A stretch of 64,000 bases of DNA from Saposhnikovia divaricata (Eukaryota; Streptophyta; Magnoliopsida; Apiales; Apiaceae), in NCBI GenBank assembly GCA_036435485.1, contig CM071599.1, forward strand, positions 6,412,803 to 6,476,802. The letters are read 5' to 3'. Made by a program: the position numbers and the translations under genes. Of the stretch, positions 10,753 to 25,914 are shown one piece after another. The notes beneath the pieces are model-generated. The model ran no database searches. It was not told the origin of the DNA and saw only the letters and a list, made by a program, of their open reading frames with translations. The stretch's first letter is position 1; every line of letters starts with the position of its first letter.

Positions 10753-12104
10753 GTAAAAATATTCCTAAAATGGTCCGACTCGATTTTTAACAATATCCCG
10801 TGTACTAACCACTTTGAGGATTATCCGAAAACCGAGTTTCGATCATAACAGCTCCGATTCAGGTTGGAACCGCGTCAAATAAAATTTTGTTGAATTTTAA
10901 TAACCCATAGGAACAAAATAGGTAAAAATATCCACAAAATGGTCCCACTTGATTTTTAACAATATCCCGTGTACTAACCCCTTTCAAAATTTTCCGAATA
11001 CCGAGTTTCGATCATATCAGCTCCGATTCCTGTCCAAACTGCGTCAAATAAAATTTCGTTGAATTCCAATAACCCATAGGAACTAAATATGTAAAAATAT
11101 CCACCAAATGGGCCGACTCGATTTTTAACAATAACCCGTATGCTAACACCTTTTTAGGATTATCTGAAAACCGAGTTTCGTTCATATTAGCTCCGATTCG
11201 GGTCCGAATTGCGTCAAATAAAATTTCATTGAATTCCAAAAACCCATAAGAACAAAATATGTAAAAATATCCATAAAATGGTTCGACTCGATTTTTAACA
11301 ATATCCCGTGTACTAACCCCTTTGAGGATTATTCGAAAACCGAGTTTCAGTCATTTCAGCCCCGATTCAGGTCCGAACGGCACCAAATAAAATTTCAATA
11401 AATTCCAATAACCCATAGGAACAAAATATGTAAAAATATCCACATAATGGTCCGACTTGATTTTTAACAATATCCCGTGTACTAACCCCTTTGAGAATTT
11501 TCCGAAAACCGAGTTTCGATCATATCAGCTCCGATTCCGGTCCAAACTGCGTCAAATAAAATTTCGTTGAATTCCAATAACCCATAGGAACAAAATATGT
11601 AAAAATATCCACAAACTGGTCCGACTCAATTTTTAACAATATCCCGGTACTAACCCCTTTGAAGATTATCCAAAAACCGAGTTTTGACTATATTAGCTCC
11701 GATTCAGTTCCGAATTACTTCAAATAAAATTTCATTGAATTCCAATAACCCATAGGAACAAAATATGTAAAAATATTCCTAAAATGGACCGAATCGATTT
11801 TTAACAATATACCGTGTACTAACCACTTTGAGGATTATCCGAAAACCGAGTTTCGATCATAACAGCTCCGATTCAGGTTCGAACCGCGTCAAATAAAATT
11901 TTGTTGAATTTTAATAACCCATAGGAACAAAATAGGTAAAAATATCCACAAAATGGTCCGACTTGATTTTTAACAATATCCCGTGTACTAACCCCTTTGA
12001 GAATTTTCCGAATACCGAGTTTCGATCATATCAGCTCCGATTCCGGTCCAAACTGCGTCAAATAAAATTTCGTTGAATTCCAATAACCCATAGGAACTAA
12101 ATAT

Positions 12105-15100
12105 GTAAAAATATCCACCAAATGGGCCGACTCGATTTTTAACAATAACCCGTATGCTAACACCTTTTTAGGATTATCTGAAAACCGAGTTTCGTTCATA
12201 TTAGCTCCGATTCGGGTCCGAATTGCGTCATATAAAATTTCTTTGAATTCCAATAACCCATAAGAACAAAATATGTAAAAATATCCATAAAATGGTTCGA
12301 CTCGATTTTTAACAATATCCCGTGTACTAACCCATTTGAGGATTATTCGAAAACCGAGTTTTGACTATATCAGCTCCGATTCAGGTCCGAATTACGTAAA
12401 ATAAAATTTCATTGAATTCCAATAACCCATAGGAACAAAATATGTAAAAATATCCACCAAATGGTCCGACTCGATTTTTAACAATATCCCGTGTACTAAC
12501 CACTTTGAGGATTATCCAAAAACCGAGTTTCGGTCATAACAGCTCCGATTCAGGTTCGAACCGCGTCAAATAAAACTTTGTTGAATTTCAATAACCCATA
12601 GGAAAAAAATATGTAAAAATATCCACAAAATGGTCCGACTTGATTTTTAACAATATCCCGTGTACTAACCCCTTTGAGAATTTTCCGAAAACCGAGTTTC
12701 GATCATATCAGCTCCGATTCCTGTCCAAACTGCGTCAAATAAAATTTCGTTGAATTCCAATAACCCATAGGAACTAAATTTGTAAAAATATCCACCAAAC
12801 AGGCCGACTCGATTTTTAACAATAACCCGTATGCTAACACATTTTTAGGATTATCTTAAAACCGAGTTTCGTTCATATTAGCTCCGATTCGGGTCCGAAT
12901 TGCGTCATATAAAATTTCATTGAATTCCAATAACCCATAAGAACAAAATATGTAAAAATATCCATAAAATGGTTCGACTCGATTTTTAACAATATCCCGT
13001 GTAATAACCCCTTTGAGGATTATTCGGAAATTGAGTTTTGACTATATCAGCTCCGATTCAGGTCCGAATTACGTAAAATAAAATTTCATTGAATTCCAGT
13101 AACCCATAGGAACAAAATATTTAAAAATATCCCTAAAATGGTCCGACTCGATTTTTAACAATATCCCGTGTACTAACCACTTTGAGGATTATCCGAAAAT
13201 CGAGTTTCGGTCATAACAGCTCCGATTCAGGTTCGAACCGCGTCAAATAAAACTTTGTTGAATTTCAATAACCCATAGGAACAAAATATGTAAAAATATC
13301 CACAAAATGGTCCGACTTGATTTTTAACAATATCCCGTGTACTAACCCCTTTGAGAATTTTTCGAAAACCGAGTTTCGGTCATATCAGCTCCGATTCCGG
13401 TCCAAACTGCGTCAAATAAAATTTCGTTGAATTCCAATAACCCATAGGAACTAAATATGTAAAAATATCCACCAAATGGGCCGACTCGATTTTTAACAAT
13501 TACCCGTATGCTAACACCTTTTTAGGATTATCTGAAAACCGAGTTTCGTTCATATTAGCTCCGATTCGGGTCCGAATTGCGTCAAATAAAATTTCATTGA
13601 ATTCCAATAACCCATAAGAACAAAATATGTAAAAATATCCATAAAATGGTTCGACTCGATTTTTAACAATATCCCGTGTACTAACCCCTTTGAGGATTAT
13701 TCGAAAACCGAGTTTCAGTCATTTCAGCCCCGATTCAAGTCCGAACGGCACCAAATAAAATTTCACTGAATTCCAATAACCCATTGGAACAAAATATGTA
13801 AAAATATCCACATAATGGTCCGACTTGATTTTTAACAATATCCCGTGTACTAACCCCTTTGAGAATTTTCCGAAAACCGAGTTTCGATCATATCAGCTCC
13901 GATTCCGGTCCAAACTGCGTCAAATAAAATTTCGTTGAATTCCAATAACCCATAGGAACTAAATATGTAAAAATATCCACCAAATGGGCCGACACGATTT
14001 TTAACAATAACCCGTATGCTAACACCTTTTTAGGATTATCTGAAAACCGAGTTTCGTTCATATTAGCTCCGATTCGGGTCCGAATTGCGTCATATAAAAT
14101 TTCTTTGAATTCCAATAACCCATAAGAACAAAATATGTAAAAATATCCATAAAATGGTTCGACTCGATTTTTAACAATATCCCGTGTACTAACCCATTTG
14201 AGGATTATTCGAAAACCGAGTTTTGACTATATCAGCTCCGATTCAGGTCCGAATTACGTAAAATAAAATTTCATTGAATTCCAATAACCCATAGGAACAA
14301 AATATGTAAAAATATCCACCAAATGGTCCGACTCGATTTTTAACAATATCCCGTGTACTAACCACTTTGAGGATTATCCAAAAACCGAGTTTCGGTCATA
14401 ACAGCTCCGATTCAGGTTCGAACCGCGTCAAATAAAACTTTGTTGAATTTCAATAACCCATAGGAAAAAAATATGTAAAAATATCCACAAAATGGTCCGA
14501 CTTGATTTTTAACAATATCCCGTGTACTAACCCCTTTGAGAATTTTCCGAAAACCGAGTTTCGATCATATCAGCTCCGATTCCTGTCCAAACTGCGTCAA
14601 ATAAAATTTCGTTGAATTCCAATAACCCATAGGAACTAAATTTGTAAAAATATCCACCAAACGGGCCGACTCGATTTTTAACAATAACCCGTATGCTAAC
14701 ACATTTTTAGGATTATCTTAAAACCGAGTTTCGTTCATATTAGCTCCGATTCGGGTCCGAATTGCGTCATATAAAATTTCATTGAATTCCAATAACCCAT
14801 AAGAACAAAATATGTAAAAATATCCATAAAATGGTTCGACTCGATTTTTAACAATATCCCGTGTAATAACCCCTTTGAGGATTATTCGGAAATTGAGTTT
14901 TGACTATATCAGCTCCGATTCAGGTCCGAATTACGTAAAATAAAATTTCATTGAATTCCAGTAACCCATAGGAACAAAATATTTAAAAATATCCCTAAAA
15001 TGGTCCGACTCGATTTTTAACAATATCCCGTGTACTAACCACTTTGAGGATTATCCGAAAATCGAGTTTCGGTCATAACAGCTCCGATTCAGGTTCGAAC

Positions 15101-15828
15101 CGCGTCAAATAAAACTTTGTTGAATTTCAATAACCCATAGGAACAAAATATGTAAAAATATCCACAAAATGGTCCGACTTGATTTTTAACAATATCCCGT
15201 GTACTAACCCCTTTGAGAATTTTTCGAAAACCGAGTTTCGGTCATATCAGCTCCGATTCCGGTCCAAACTGCGTCAAATAAAATTTCGTTGAATTCCAAT
15301 AACCCATAGGAACTAAATATGTAAAAATATCCACCAAATGGGCCGACTCGATTTTTAACAATTACCCGTATGCTAACACCTTTTTAGGATTATCTGAAAA
15401 CCGAGTTTCGTTCATATTAGCTCCGATTCGGGTCCGAATTGCGTCAAATAAAATTTCATTGAATTCCAATAACCCATAAGAACAAAATATGTAAAAATAT
15501 CCATAAAATGGTTCGACTCGATTTTTAACAATATCCCGTGTACTAACCCCTTTGAGGATTATTCGAAAACCGAGTTTCAGTCATTTCAGCCCCGATTCAA
15601 GTCCGAACGGCACCAAATAAAATTTCACTGAATTCCAATAACCCATTGGAACAAAATATGTAAAAATATCCACATAATGGTCCGACTTGATTTTTAACAA
15701 TATCCCGTGTACTAACCCCTTTGAGAATTTTCCGAAAACCGAGTTTCGATCATATCAGCTCCGATTCCGGTCCAAACTGCGTCAAATAAAATTTCGTTGA
15801 ATTCCAATAACCCGTAGGAACAAAATAT
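12105..15828 (+). repeat. 1862-bp (11-monomer) tandem pair, D-T-T-A'-C'
   Basis: Copy 1 is 12105-13966 and copy 2 is 13967-15828. Each holds D, two T modules, A' and C'. They share private marks such as 'acccatttgagg' in the first A, 'aaatttgtaaaa' leading into D, 'cacatttttagg' with 'ttaaaacc' in D, and 'attccagtaacc'. One difference I saw is 'aacaggccg' in copy 1 against 'aacgggccg' in copy 2. Confidence 0.87.
13798..13966 (+). repeat. C'/C hybrid monomer
   Basis: It starts as C' ('ccacataatgg', 'gattccggtcc') but ends 'aggaactaaat', like C, and is followed directly by D instead of E. This skips E-B'-C and joins the two 1862-bp copies. The switch lies between positions about 110 and 160, outside the zone used by most other hybrids. 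Confidence 0.82.
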
Positions 15829-18800
15829 GTAAAAATATCCACAAAATGGTCCGACTCAATTTTTAACAAAATCCCGGTACTAACCCCTTTGAAGATTATC
15901 CAAAAACCGAGTTTTGACTATATCAGCTCCGATTCAGTTCCGAATTACGTCAAATAAAATTTCATTGAATTCCAATAACCCATAGGAACAAAATATGTAA
16001 AAATATTCCTAAAATGGACCGACTCGATTTTTAACAATATCCCGTGTACTAACCACTTTGAGGATTATCCGAAAACCGAGTTTCGATCATAACAGCTCCG
16101 ATTCAGGTTGGAACCGCGTCAAATAAAATTTTGTTGAATTTTAATAACCCATAGGAATAAAATAGGTAAAAATATCCACAAAATGGTCCGACTTGATTTT
16201 TAACAATATCCCGTGTACTAACCCCTTTGAGAATTTTCCGAATACCGAGTTTCGATCATATCAGCTCCGATTCCGGTCCAAACTGCGTCAAATAAAATTT
16301 CGTTGAATTCCAATAACCCATAGGAACTAAATATGTAAAAATATCCACCAAATGGGCCAACTCGATTTTTAACAATAACCCGTATGCTAACACATTTTTA
16401 GGATTATCTTAAAACCGAGTTTCGTTCATATTAGCTCCGATTCGGGTCCGAATTGCGTCATATAAAATTTCATTGAATTCCAATAACCCATAAGAACAAA
16501 ATATGTAAAAATATCCATAAAATGGTTCGACTCGATTTTTAACAATATCCCGTGTAATAACCCCTTTGAGGATTATTCGGAAATTGAGTTTTGACTATAT
16601 CAGCTCCGATTCAGGTCCGAATTACGTAAAATAAAATTTCATTGAATTCCAGTAACCCATAGGAACAAAATATTTAAAAATATCCCTAAAATGGTCCGAC
16701 TCGATTTTTAACAATATCCCGTGTACTAACCACTTTGAGGATTATCCGAAAATCGAGTTTCGGTCATAACAGCTCCGATTCAGGTTCGAACCGCGTCAAA
16801 TAAAACTTTGTTGAATTTCAATAACCCATAGGAACAAAATATGTAAAAATATCCACAAAATGGTCCGACTTGATTTTTAACAATATCCCGTGTACTAACC
16901 CCTTTGAGAATTTTTCGAAAACCGAGTTTCGGTCATATCAGCTCCGATTCCGGTCCAAACTGCGTCAAATAAAATTTCGTTGAATTCCAATAACCCATAG
17001 GAACTAAATATGTAAAAATATCCACCAAATGGGCCGACTCGATTTTTAACAATTACCCGTATGCTAACACCTTTTTAGGATTATCTGAAAACCGAGTTTC
17101 GTTCATATTAGCTCCGATTCGGGTCCGAATTGCGTCAAATAAAATTTCATTGAATTCCAATAACCCATAAGAACAAAATATGTAAAAATATCCATAAAAT
17201 GGTTCGACTCGATTTTTAACAATATCCCGTGTACTAACCCCTTTGAGGATTATTCGAAAACCGAGTTTCAGTCATTTCAGCCCCGATTCAAGTCCGAACG
17301 GCACCAAATAAAATTTCACTGAATTCCAATAACCCATTGGAACAAAATATGTAAAAATATCCACATAATGGTCCGACTTGATTTTTAACAATATCCCGTG
17401 TACTAACCCCTTTGAGAATTTTCCGAAAACCGAGTTTCGATCATATCAGCTCCGATTCCGGTCCAAACTACGTCAAATAAAATTTCGTTGAATTCCAATA
17501 ACCCGTAGGAACAAAATATGTAAAAATATCCACAAAATGGTCCGACTCAATTTTTAACAATATCCCGGTACTAACCCCTTTGAAGATTATCCAAAAACCG
17601 AGTTTTGACTATATCAGCTCCGATTCAGTTCCGAATTACGTCAAATAAAATTTCATTGAATTCCAATAACCCATAGGAACAAAATATGTAAAAATATTCC
17701 TAAAATGGACCGACTCGATTTTTAACAATATCCCGTGTACTAACCACTTTGAGGATTATCCGAAAACCGAGTTTCGATCATAACAGCTCCGATTCAGGTT
17801 GGAACCGCGTCAAATAAAATTTTGTTGAATTTTAATAACCCATAGGAATAAAATAGGTAAAAATATCCACAAAATGGTCCGACTTGATTTTTAACAATAT
17901 CCCGTGTACTAACCCCTTTGAGAATTTTCCGAATACCGAGTTTCGATCATATCAGCTCCGATTCCTGTCCAAACTGCGTCAAATAAAATTTCGTTGAATT
18001 CCAATAACCCATAGGAACTAAATATGTAAAAATATCCACCAAATGGGCCGACTCGATTTTTAACAATAACCCGTATGCTAACACCTTTTTAGGATTATCT
18101 GAAAACCGAGTTTCGTTCATATTAGCTCCGATTCGGGTCCGAATTGCGTCAAATAAAATTTCATTGAATTCCAAAAACCCATAAGAACAAAATATGTAAA
18201 AATATCCATAAAATGGTTCGACTCGATTTTTAACAATATCCCGTGTACTAACCCCTTTGAGGATTATTCGAAAACCGAGTTTCAGTCATTTCAGCCCCGA
18301 TTCAGGTCCGAACGGCACCAAATAAAATTTCACTAAATTCCAATAACCCATAGGAACAAAATATGTAAAAATATCCACATAATGGTCCGACTTGATTTTT
18401 AACAATATCCCGTGTACTAACCCCTTTGAGAATTTTCCGAAAACCGAGTTTCGATCATATCAGCTCCGATTTTGGTCCAAACTGCGTCAAATAAAATTTC
18501 GTTGCATTCCAATAACCCATAGGAACAAAATATGTAAAAATATCCACAAAATGGTCCGACTCAATTTTTAACAATATCCCGGTACTAACCCCGTTGAAGA
18601 TTATCCAAAAACCGAGTTTTGACTATATCAGCTCCGATTCAGTTCCGAATTACGTCAAATAAAATTTCATTGAATTCCAATAACCCATAGGAACAAAATA
18701 TGTAAAAATATTCCTAAAATGGACCGACTCGATTTTTAACAATATACCGTGTACTAACCACTTTGAGGATTATCCGAAAACCGAGTTTCGATCATAACAG

Positions 18801-19209
18801 CTCCGATTCAGGTTCGAACCGCGTCAAATAAAATTTTGTTGAATTTTAATAACCCATAGGAACAAAATAGGTAAAAATATCCACAAAATGGTCCGACTTG
18901 ATTTTTAACAATATCCCGTGTACTAACCCCTTTGAGAATTTTCCGAATACCGAGTTTCGATCATATCAGCTCAGATTCCTGTCCAAACTGCGTCAAATAA
19001 AATTTCGTTGAATTCCAATAACCCATAGGAACTAAATATGTAAAAATATCCACCAAATGGGCCGACTCGATTTTTAACAATAACCCGTATGCTAACACCT
19101 TTTTAGGATTATCTGAAAACCGAGTTTCGTTCATATTAGCTCCGATTCGGGTCCGAATTGCGTCATATAAAATTTCTTTGAATTCCAATAACCCATAAGA
19201 ACAAAATAT
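15829..19209 (+). repeat. HOR region 3: H and T modules
   Basis: The order is E-B'-C-D (15829-16504), T (16505-17181), H (17182-18195) and H (18196-19209). The D at 16335 is a fusion. The T at 16505 has the second-T marks ('gtgtaataac', 'ccctaaaatgg'), so one T has been lost relative to the T-T arrangement upstream. Confidence 0.84.
16335..16504 (+). repeat. Hybrid D monomer (H-type D fused to T-type D)
   Basis: The start 'ccaaatgggccaactcg' fits the D that closes module H, while 'cacatttttagg' and 'ttaaaaccgag' are marks of the D of the first T at 12782 and 14644. The result is loss of one 4-monomer module. The switch lies between positions about 25 and 57. Confidence 0.72.
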
Positions 19210-22200
19210 GTAAAAATATCCATAAAATGGTTCGACTCGATTTTTAACAATATCCCGTGTACTAACCCCTTTGAGGATTATTCGAAAACAGAGTTTTGAC
19301 TATATCAGCTCCGATTCAGGTCCGAATTACGTAAAATAAAATTTCATTGAATTCCAGTAACCCATAGGAACAAAATATGTAAAAATATCCACCAAATGGT
19401 CCGACTCGATTTTTAACAATATCCCGTGTACTAACCACTTTGAGGATTATCCAAAAACCGAGTTTCGGTCATAACAGCTCCGATTCAGGTTCGAACCGCG
19501 TCAAATAAAACTTTGTTGAATTTCAATAACCCATAAGAAAAAAATATGTAAAAATATCCACAAAATGGTCCGACTTGATTTTTAACAATATCCCGTGTAC
19601 TAACCCCTTTGAGAATTTTCCGAAAACCGAGTTTCGATCATATCAGCTCCGATTCCTGTCCAAACTGCGTCAAATAAAATTTCGTTGAATTCCAATAACC
19701 CATAGGAACTAAATTTGTAAAAAAATCCACCAAACGGGCCGACTCGATTTTTAACAATAACCCGTATGCTAACACATTTTTAGGATTATCTGAAAACCGA
19801 GTTTCGTTCATATTAGCTCCGATTCGGGTCCGAATTGCGTCATATAAAATTTCATTGAATTCCAATAACCCATAAGAACAAAATATGTAAAAATATCCAT
19901 AAAATGGTTCGACTCGATTTTTAACAATATCCCGTGTAATAACCCCTTTGAGGATTATTCGAAAATTGAGTTTTGACTATATCAGCTCCGATTCAGGTCC
20001 GAATTATGTAAAATAAAATTTCATTGAATTCCAATAACCCATAGGAACAAAATATTTAAAAATATCCCTAAAATGGTCCGACTCGATTTTTAACAATATC
20101 CCGTGTACTAACCACTTTGAGGATTATCCGAAAATCGAGTTTCGGTCATAACAGCTCCGATTCAGGTTCGAACCGCGTCAAATAAAACTTTGTTGAATTT
20201 CAATAACCCATAGGAACAAAATATGTAAAAATATCCACAAAATGGTCCGACTTGATTTTTAACAATATCCCGTGTACTAACCCCTTTGAAAATTTTTCGA
20301 AAACCGAGTTTCGGTCATATCAGCTCCGATTCCGGTCCAAACTGCGTCAAATAAAATTTCGTTGAATTCCAATAACCCATAGGAACTAAATATGTAAAAA
20401 TATCCACCAAATGGGCCGACTTGATTTTTAACAATTACCCGTATGCTAACACCTTTTTAGGATTATCTGAAAACCGAGTTTCGTTCATATTAGCTCCGAT
20501 TCGGGTCCGAATTGCGTCAAATAAAATTTCATTGAATTCCAATAACCCATAAGAACAAAATATGTAAAAATATCCATAAAATGGTTCGACTCGATTTTTA
20601 ACAATATCCCGTGTACTAACCCCTTTGAGGATTATTCGAAAACCGAGTTTCAGTCATTTCAGCCCCGATTCAAGTCCGAACGGCACCAAATAAAATTTCA
20701 CTGAATTCCAATAACCCATTGGAACAAAATATGTAAAAATATCCACATAATGGTCCGACTTGATTTTTAACAATATCCCGTGTACTAACCCCTTTGAGAA
20801 TTTTCCGAAAACCGAGTTTCGATCATATCAGCTCCGATTCCGGTCCAAACTGCGTCAAATAAAATTTCGTTGAATTCCAATAACCCGTAGGAACAAAATA
20901 TGTAAAAATATCCACAAAATGGTCCGACTCAATTTTTAACAATATCCCGGTACTAACCCCTGTGAAGATTATCCAAAAACCGAGTTTTGACTATATCAGC
21001 TCCGATTCAGTTCCGAATTACGTCAAATAAAATTTCATTGAATTCCAATAACCAATAGGAACAAAATATGTAAAAATATCCCTAAAATGGACCGACTCGA
21101 TTTTTAACAATATCCCGTGTACTAACCACTTTGAGGATTATCCGAAAACCGAGTTTCGATCAAAACAGCTCCGATTCAGGTTCGAACCGCGTCAAATAAA
21201 ATTTTATTGAATTTTAATAACCCATAGGAACAAAATAGGTAAAAATATCCACAAAATGGTCCGACTTGATTTTTAACAATATCCCGTGTACTAACCCCTT
21301 TGAGAATTTTCCGAATACCGAGTTTCGATCATATCAGCTCCGATTCCTGTCCAAACTGCGTCAAATAAAATTTCGTTGAATTCCAATAACCCATAGGAAC
21401 TAAATATGTAAAAATATCCACCAAATGGGCCAACTTGATTTTTAACAATAACCCGTATGCTAACACCTTTTTAGGATTATCTGAAAACCGAGTTTCGTTC
21501 ATATTAGCTCCGATTCGGGTCCGAATTGCGTCATATAAAATTTCTTTGAATTCCAATAACCCATAAGAACAAAATATGTAAAAATATCCATAAAATGGTT
21601 CGACTCGAATTTTAACAATATCCCGTGTACTAACCCCTTTGAGGATTATTCGAAAACCGAGTTTTGACTATATCAGCTCCGATTCAGGTCCGAATTACGT
21701 AAAATAAAATTTCATTGAATTCCAATAACCCATACGAACAAAATATGTAAAAATATCCACCAAATGGTCCGACTCGATTTTTAACAATATCCCGTGTACT
21801 AACCACTTTGAGGATTATCCAAAAACCGAGTTTCGGTCATAACAGCTCCGATTCAGGTTCGAACCGCGTCAAATAAAACTTTGTTGAATTTCAATAACCC
21901 ATAGGAAAAAAATATGTAAAAATATCCACAAAATGGTCCGACTTGATTTTTAACAATATCCCGTGTACTAACCCCTTTGAGAATTTTCCGAAAACCGAGT
22001 TTCGATCATATCAGCTCCGATTCCTGTCCAAACTGCGTCAAATAAAATTTCGTTGAATTCCAATAACCCATAGGAACTAAATTTGTAAAAAAATCCACCA
22101 AACGGGCCGACTCGATTTTTAACAATAACCCGTATGCTAACACATTTTTAGGATTATCTGAAAACCGAGTTTCGTTCATATTAGCTCCGATTCGGGTCCG

Positions 22201-25200
22201 AATTGCGTCATATAAAATTTCATTGAATTCCAATAACCCATAAGAACAAAATATGTAAAAATATCCATAAAATGGTTCGACTCGATTTTTAACAATATCC
22301 CGTGTAATAACCCCTTTGAGGATTATTCGAAAATTGAGTTTTGACTATATCAGCTCCGATTCAGGTCCGAATTATGTAAAATAAAATTTCATTGAATTCC
22401 AATAACCCATAGGAACAAAATATTTAAAAATATCCCTAAAATGGTCCGACTCGATTTTTAACAATATCCCGTGTACTAACCACTTTGAGGATTATCCGAA
22501 AATCGAGTTTCGGTCATAACAGCTCCGATTCAGGTTCGAACCGCGTCAAATAAAACTTTGTTGAATTTCAATAATCCATAGGAACAAAATATGTAAAAAT
22601 ATCCACAAAATGGTCCGACTTGATTTTTAACAATATCCCGTGTACTAACCCCTTTGAAAATTTTTCGAAAACCGAGTTTCGGTCATATCAGCTCCGATTC
22701 CGGTCCAAACTGCGTCAAATAAAATTTCGTTGAATTCCAATAACCCATTGGAACTAAATATGTAAAAATATCCACCAAATGGGCCGACTTGATTTTTAAC
22801 AATTACCCGTATGCTAACACCTTTTTAGGATTATCTGAAAACCGAGTTTCGTTCATATTAGCTCCGATTCGGGTCCGAATTGCGTCAAATAAAATTTCAT
22901 TGAATTCTAATAACCCATAAGAACAAAATATGTAAAAATATCCATAAAATGGTTCGACTCGATTTTTAACAATATCCCGTGTACTAACCCCTTTGAGGAT
23001 TATTCGAAAACCGAGTTTCAGTCAATTCAGCCCCGATTCAAGTCCGAACGGCACCAAATAAAATTTCACTGAATTCCAATAACCCATTGGAACAAAATAT
23101 GTAAAAATATCCACATAATGGTCCGACTTGATTTTTAACAATATCCCGTGTACTAACCCCTTTGAGAATTTTCCGAAAACCGAGTTTCGATCATATCAGC
23201 TCCGATTCCGGTCCAAACTGCGTCAAATAAAATTTCGTTGAATTCCAATAACCCGTAGGAACAAAATATGTAAAAATATCCACAAAATGGTCCGACTCAA
23301 TTTTTAACAATATCCCGGTACTAACCCCTGTGAAGATTATCCAAAAACCGAGTTTTGACTATATCAGCTCCGATTCAGTTCCGAATTACGTCAAATAAAA
23401 TTTCATTGAATTCCAATATCCAATAGGAACAAAATATGTAAAAATATCCCTAAAATGGACCGACTCGATTTTTAACAATATCCCGTGTACTAACCACTTT
23501 GAGGATTATCCGAAAACCGAGTTTCGATCATAACAGCTCCGATTCAGGTTCGAACCGCGTCAAATAAAATTTTATTGAATTTTAATAACCCATAGGAACA
23601 AAATAGGTAAAAATATCCACAAAATGGTCCAACTTGATTTTTAACAATATCCCGTGTACTAACCCCTTTGAGAATTTTCCGAATACCGAGTTTCGATCAT
23701 ATCAGCTCCGATTCCTGTCCAAACTGCGTCAAATAAAATTTCGTTGAATTCCAATAACCCATAGGAACTAAATATGTAAAAATATCCACCAAATGGGCCA
23801 ACTTGATTTTTAACAATAACCCGTATGCTAACACCTTTTTAGGATTATCTGAAAACCGAGTTTCGTTCATATTAGCTCCGATTCGGGTCCGAATTGCGTC
23901 ATATAAAATTTCTTTGAATTCCAATAACCCATAAGAACAAAATGTGTAAAAATATCCATAAAATGGTTCGACTCGAATTTTAACAATATCCCGTGTACTA
24001 ACCCCTTTGAGGATTATTCGAAAACCGAGTTTTGACTATATCAGCTCCGATTCAGGTCCGAATTACGTAAAATAAAATTTCATTGAATTCCAATAACCCA
24101 TAGGAACAAAATATGTAAAAATATCCACCAAATGGTCCGACTCGATTTTTAACAATATCCCGTGTACTAACCACTTTGAGGATTATCCAAAAACCGAGTT
24201 TCGGTCATAACAGCTCCGATTCAGGTTCGAACCGCATCAAATAAAACTTTGTTGAATTTCAATAACCCATAGGAAAAAAATATGTAAAAATATCCACAAA
24301 ATGGTCCGACTTGATTTTTAACAATATCCCGTGTACTAACCCCTTTGAGAATTTTCCGAAAACCGAGTTTCGATCATATCAGCTCCGATTCCTGTCCAAA
24401 CTGCGTCAAATAAAATTTCGTTGAATTCCAATAACCCATAGGAACTAAATATGTAAAAATATCCACCAAACGGGCGGACTCGATTTTTAACAATAACGCG
24501 TATGCTAACACCTTTTTAGGATTATTTGAAAACCGAGTTTCGTTCATATTAGCTCCGATTCGGGTCCGAATTGCGTCATATAAAATTTCATTGAATTCCA
24601 ATAACCCATAAGAACAAAATATGTAAAAATATCCATAAAATGGTTCGACTCGATTTTTAACAATATCCCGTGTAATAACCCCTTTGAGGATTATTCGAAA
24701 ATTGAGTTTTGACTATATCAGCTCCGATTCAAGTCCGAATTACGTAAAATAAAATTTCACTGAATTCCAATAACCCATAGGAACAAAATATTTAAAAATA
24801 TCCCTAAAATGGTCCGACTCGATTTTTAACAATATCCCGTGTACTAACCACTTTGAGGATTATCCGAAAATCGAGTTTCGGTCATAACAGCTCCGATTCA
24901 GGTTCGAACCGCGTCAAATAAAACTTTGTTGAATTTCAATAACCCATAGGAACAAAATATGTAAAAATATCCACAAAATGGTCCGACTTGATTTTTAACA
25001 ATATCCCGTGTACTAACCCCTTTGAGAATTTTTCGAAAACCGAGTTTCGGTCATATCAGCTCCGATTCCGGTCCAAACTGCGTCAAATAAAATTTCGTTG
25101 AATTCCAATAACCCATAGGAACTAAATATGTAAAAATATCCACCAAATGGGCCGACTCGATTTTTAACAATTACCCGTATGCTAACACCTTTTTAGGATT

Positions 25201-25299
25201 ATCTGAAAACCGAGTTTCGTTCATATTAGCTCCGATTCGGGTCCGAATTGCGTCAAATAAAATTTCATTGAATTCCAATAACCCATAAGAACAAAATAT
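19210..25299 (+). repeat. HOR region 4: 14-monomer (T T H) units, 2368-bp period
   Basis: Module starts are T 19210, T 19887, H 20564, T 21578, T 22255, H 22932, T 23946 and T 24623. Equivalent C/D junctions repeat every 2368 bp (677+677+1014). Near-identity between units is visible in shared rare changes: 'aaaaaaatcc' in the first-T D at 19717 and 22085, 'cccctgtgaag' in E at 20958 and 23326, and 'gggccaacttg' in the H-type D at 21428 and 23796. The third unit stops at the palindrome that begins inside the next A'. Confidence 0.9.
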
Positions 25300-25914
25300 G
25301 TAAAAATATCCATAAAATGGTTCGACTCGATTTTTAACAATATCCCGTGTACTAACCCCTTTGAGGATTATTCGAAAACCGAGTTTCAGTCATTTCATCC
25401 CCGATTCATGTCCGAACCCATAGGACCTGAATCGGGGCTGAAATGACTGAAACTCGGTTTTCGAATAATCCTCAAAGGGGTTAGTACCGGGATATTGTTA
25501 AAAATTGAGTCAGACCATTTTCTGGATATTTTTACATATTTTGTTCCTATGGGTTATTAGAATTCAACGAAATTTTATTTGACGCAGTTTGGACAGGAAT
25601 CGGAGCTGATATGATCGAAACTCGGTTTTCGGAAAATTTCATAATGGTCCGACTTGATTTTTAACAATATCCCGTGTACTAACCCCTTTGAGAATTTTCC
25701 GAAAACCGAGTTTCGTTCATATTAGCTCCGATTCGGGTCCGAATTGCGTCAAATAAAATTTCATTGAATTCCAATAACCCATAAGAACAAAATATGTAAA
25801 AATATCCATAAAATGGTTCGACTCGATTTTAACAATATCCCGTGTACTAACCCCTTTGAGAATTACGTAAAATAAAATTTCACTAAATTCCAATAACCCA
25901 TAGGAACAAAATAT
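25300..25914. repeat. Palindromic rearrangement, copy 2
   Basis: It has the same parts in the same order as copy 1: A' cut after 'tccgaa' (25416), 'cccata', inverted block 25423-25638, C'-to-D hybrid to 25795, and a 119-bp truncated monomer at 25796-25914. Compared with copy 1, the left arm has 'tttcatcccc' for 'tttcagcccc' and 'ttcatgtcc' for 'ttcaagtcc', and one T is missing from the T-tract of the truncated monomer. These marks are shared with copies 3 and 4. Confidence 0.93.
25423..25638 (-). repeat. Inverted satellite segment, copy 2
   Basis: It is 216 bp with the same end points as the block at 4857. It reads 'gggttattagaattc' where copy 1 reads 'gggttattggaattc', a change shared with copies 3 and 4. 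Confidence 0.92.

Larger units (their letters stand above)
5350..12274 (+). repeat. HOR region 2: H-rich array, 2533-bp and 1520-bp periods
   Basis: The order is C'-E-B'-C-D; H (6195-7207, 1013 bp); A'-C'-E-B'; C'-E-B'-C-D; H (8728-9740); A'-C'-E-B'-C; a D/E hybrid; B'-C-D; H (11261-12274). No complete T is present. C/D junctions at 6025, 8558 and 11091 are 2533 bp (15 monomers) apart. The segment 9065-10584 recurs as 10585-12104 (1520 bp, 9 monomers); both copies share 'accgatttttgac' and 'cccagagg'. Confidence 0.88.
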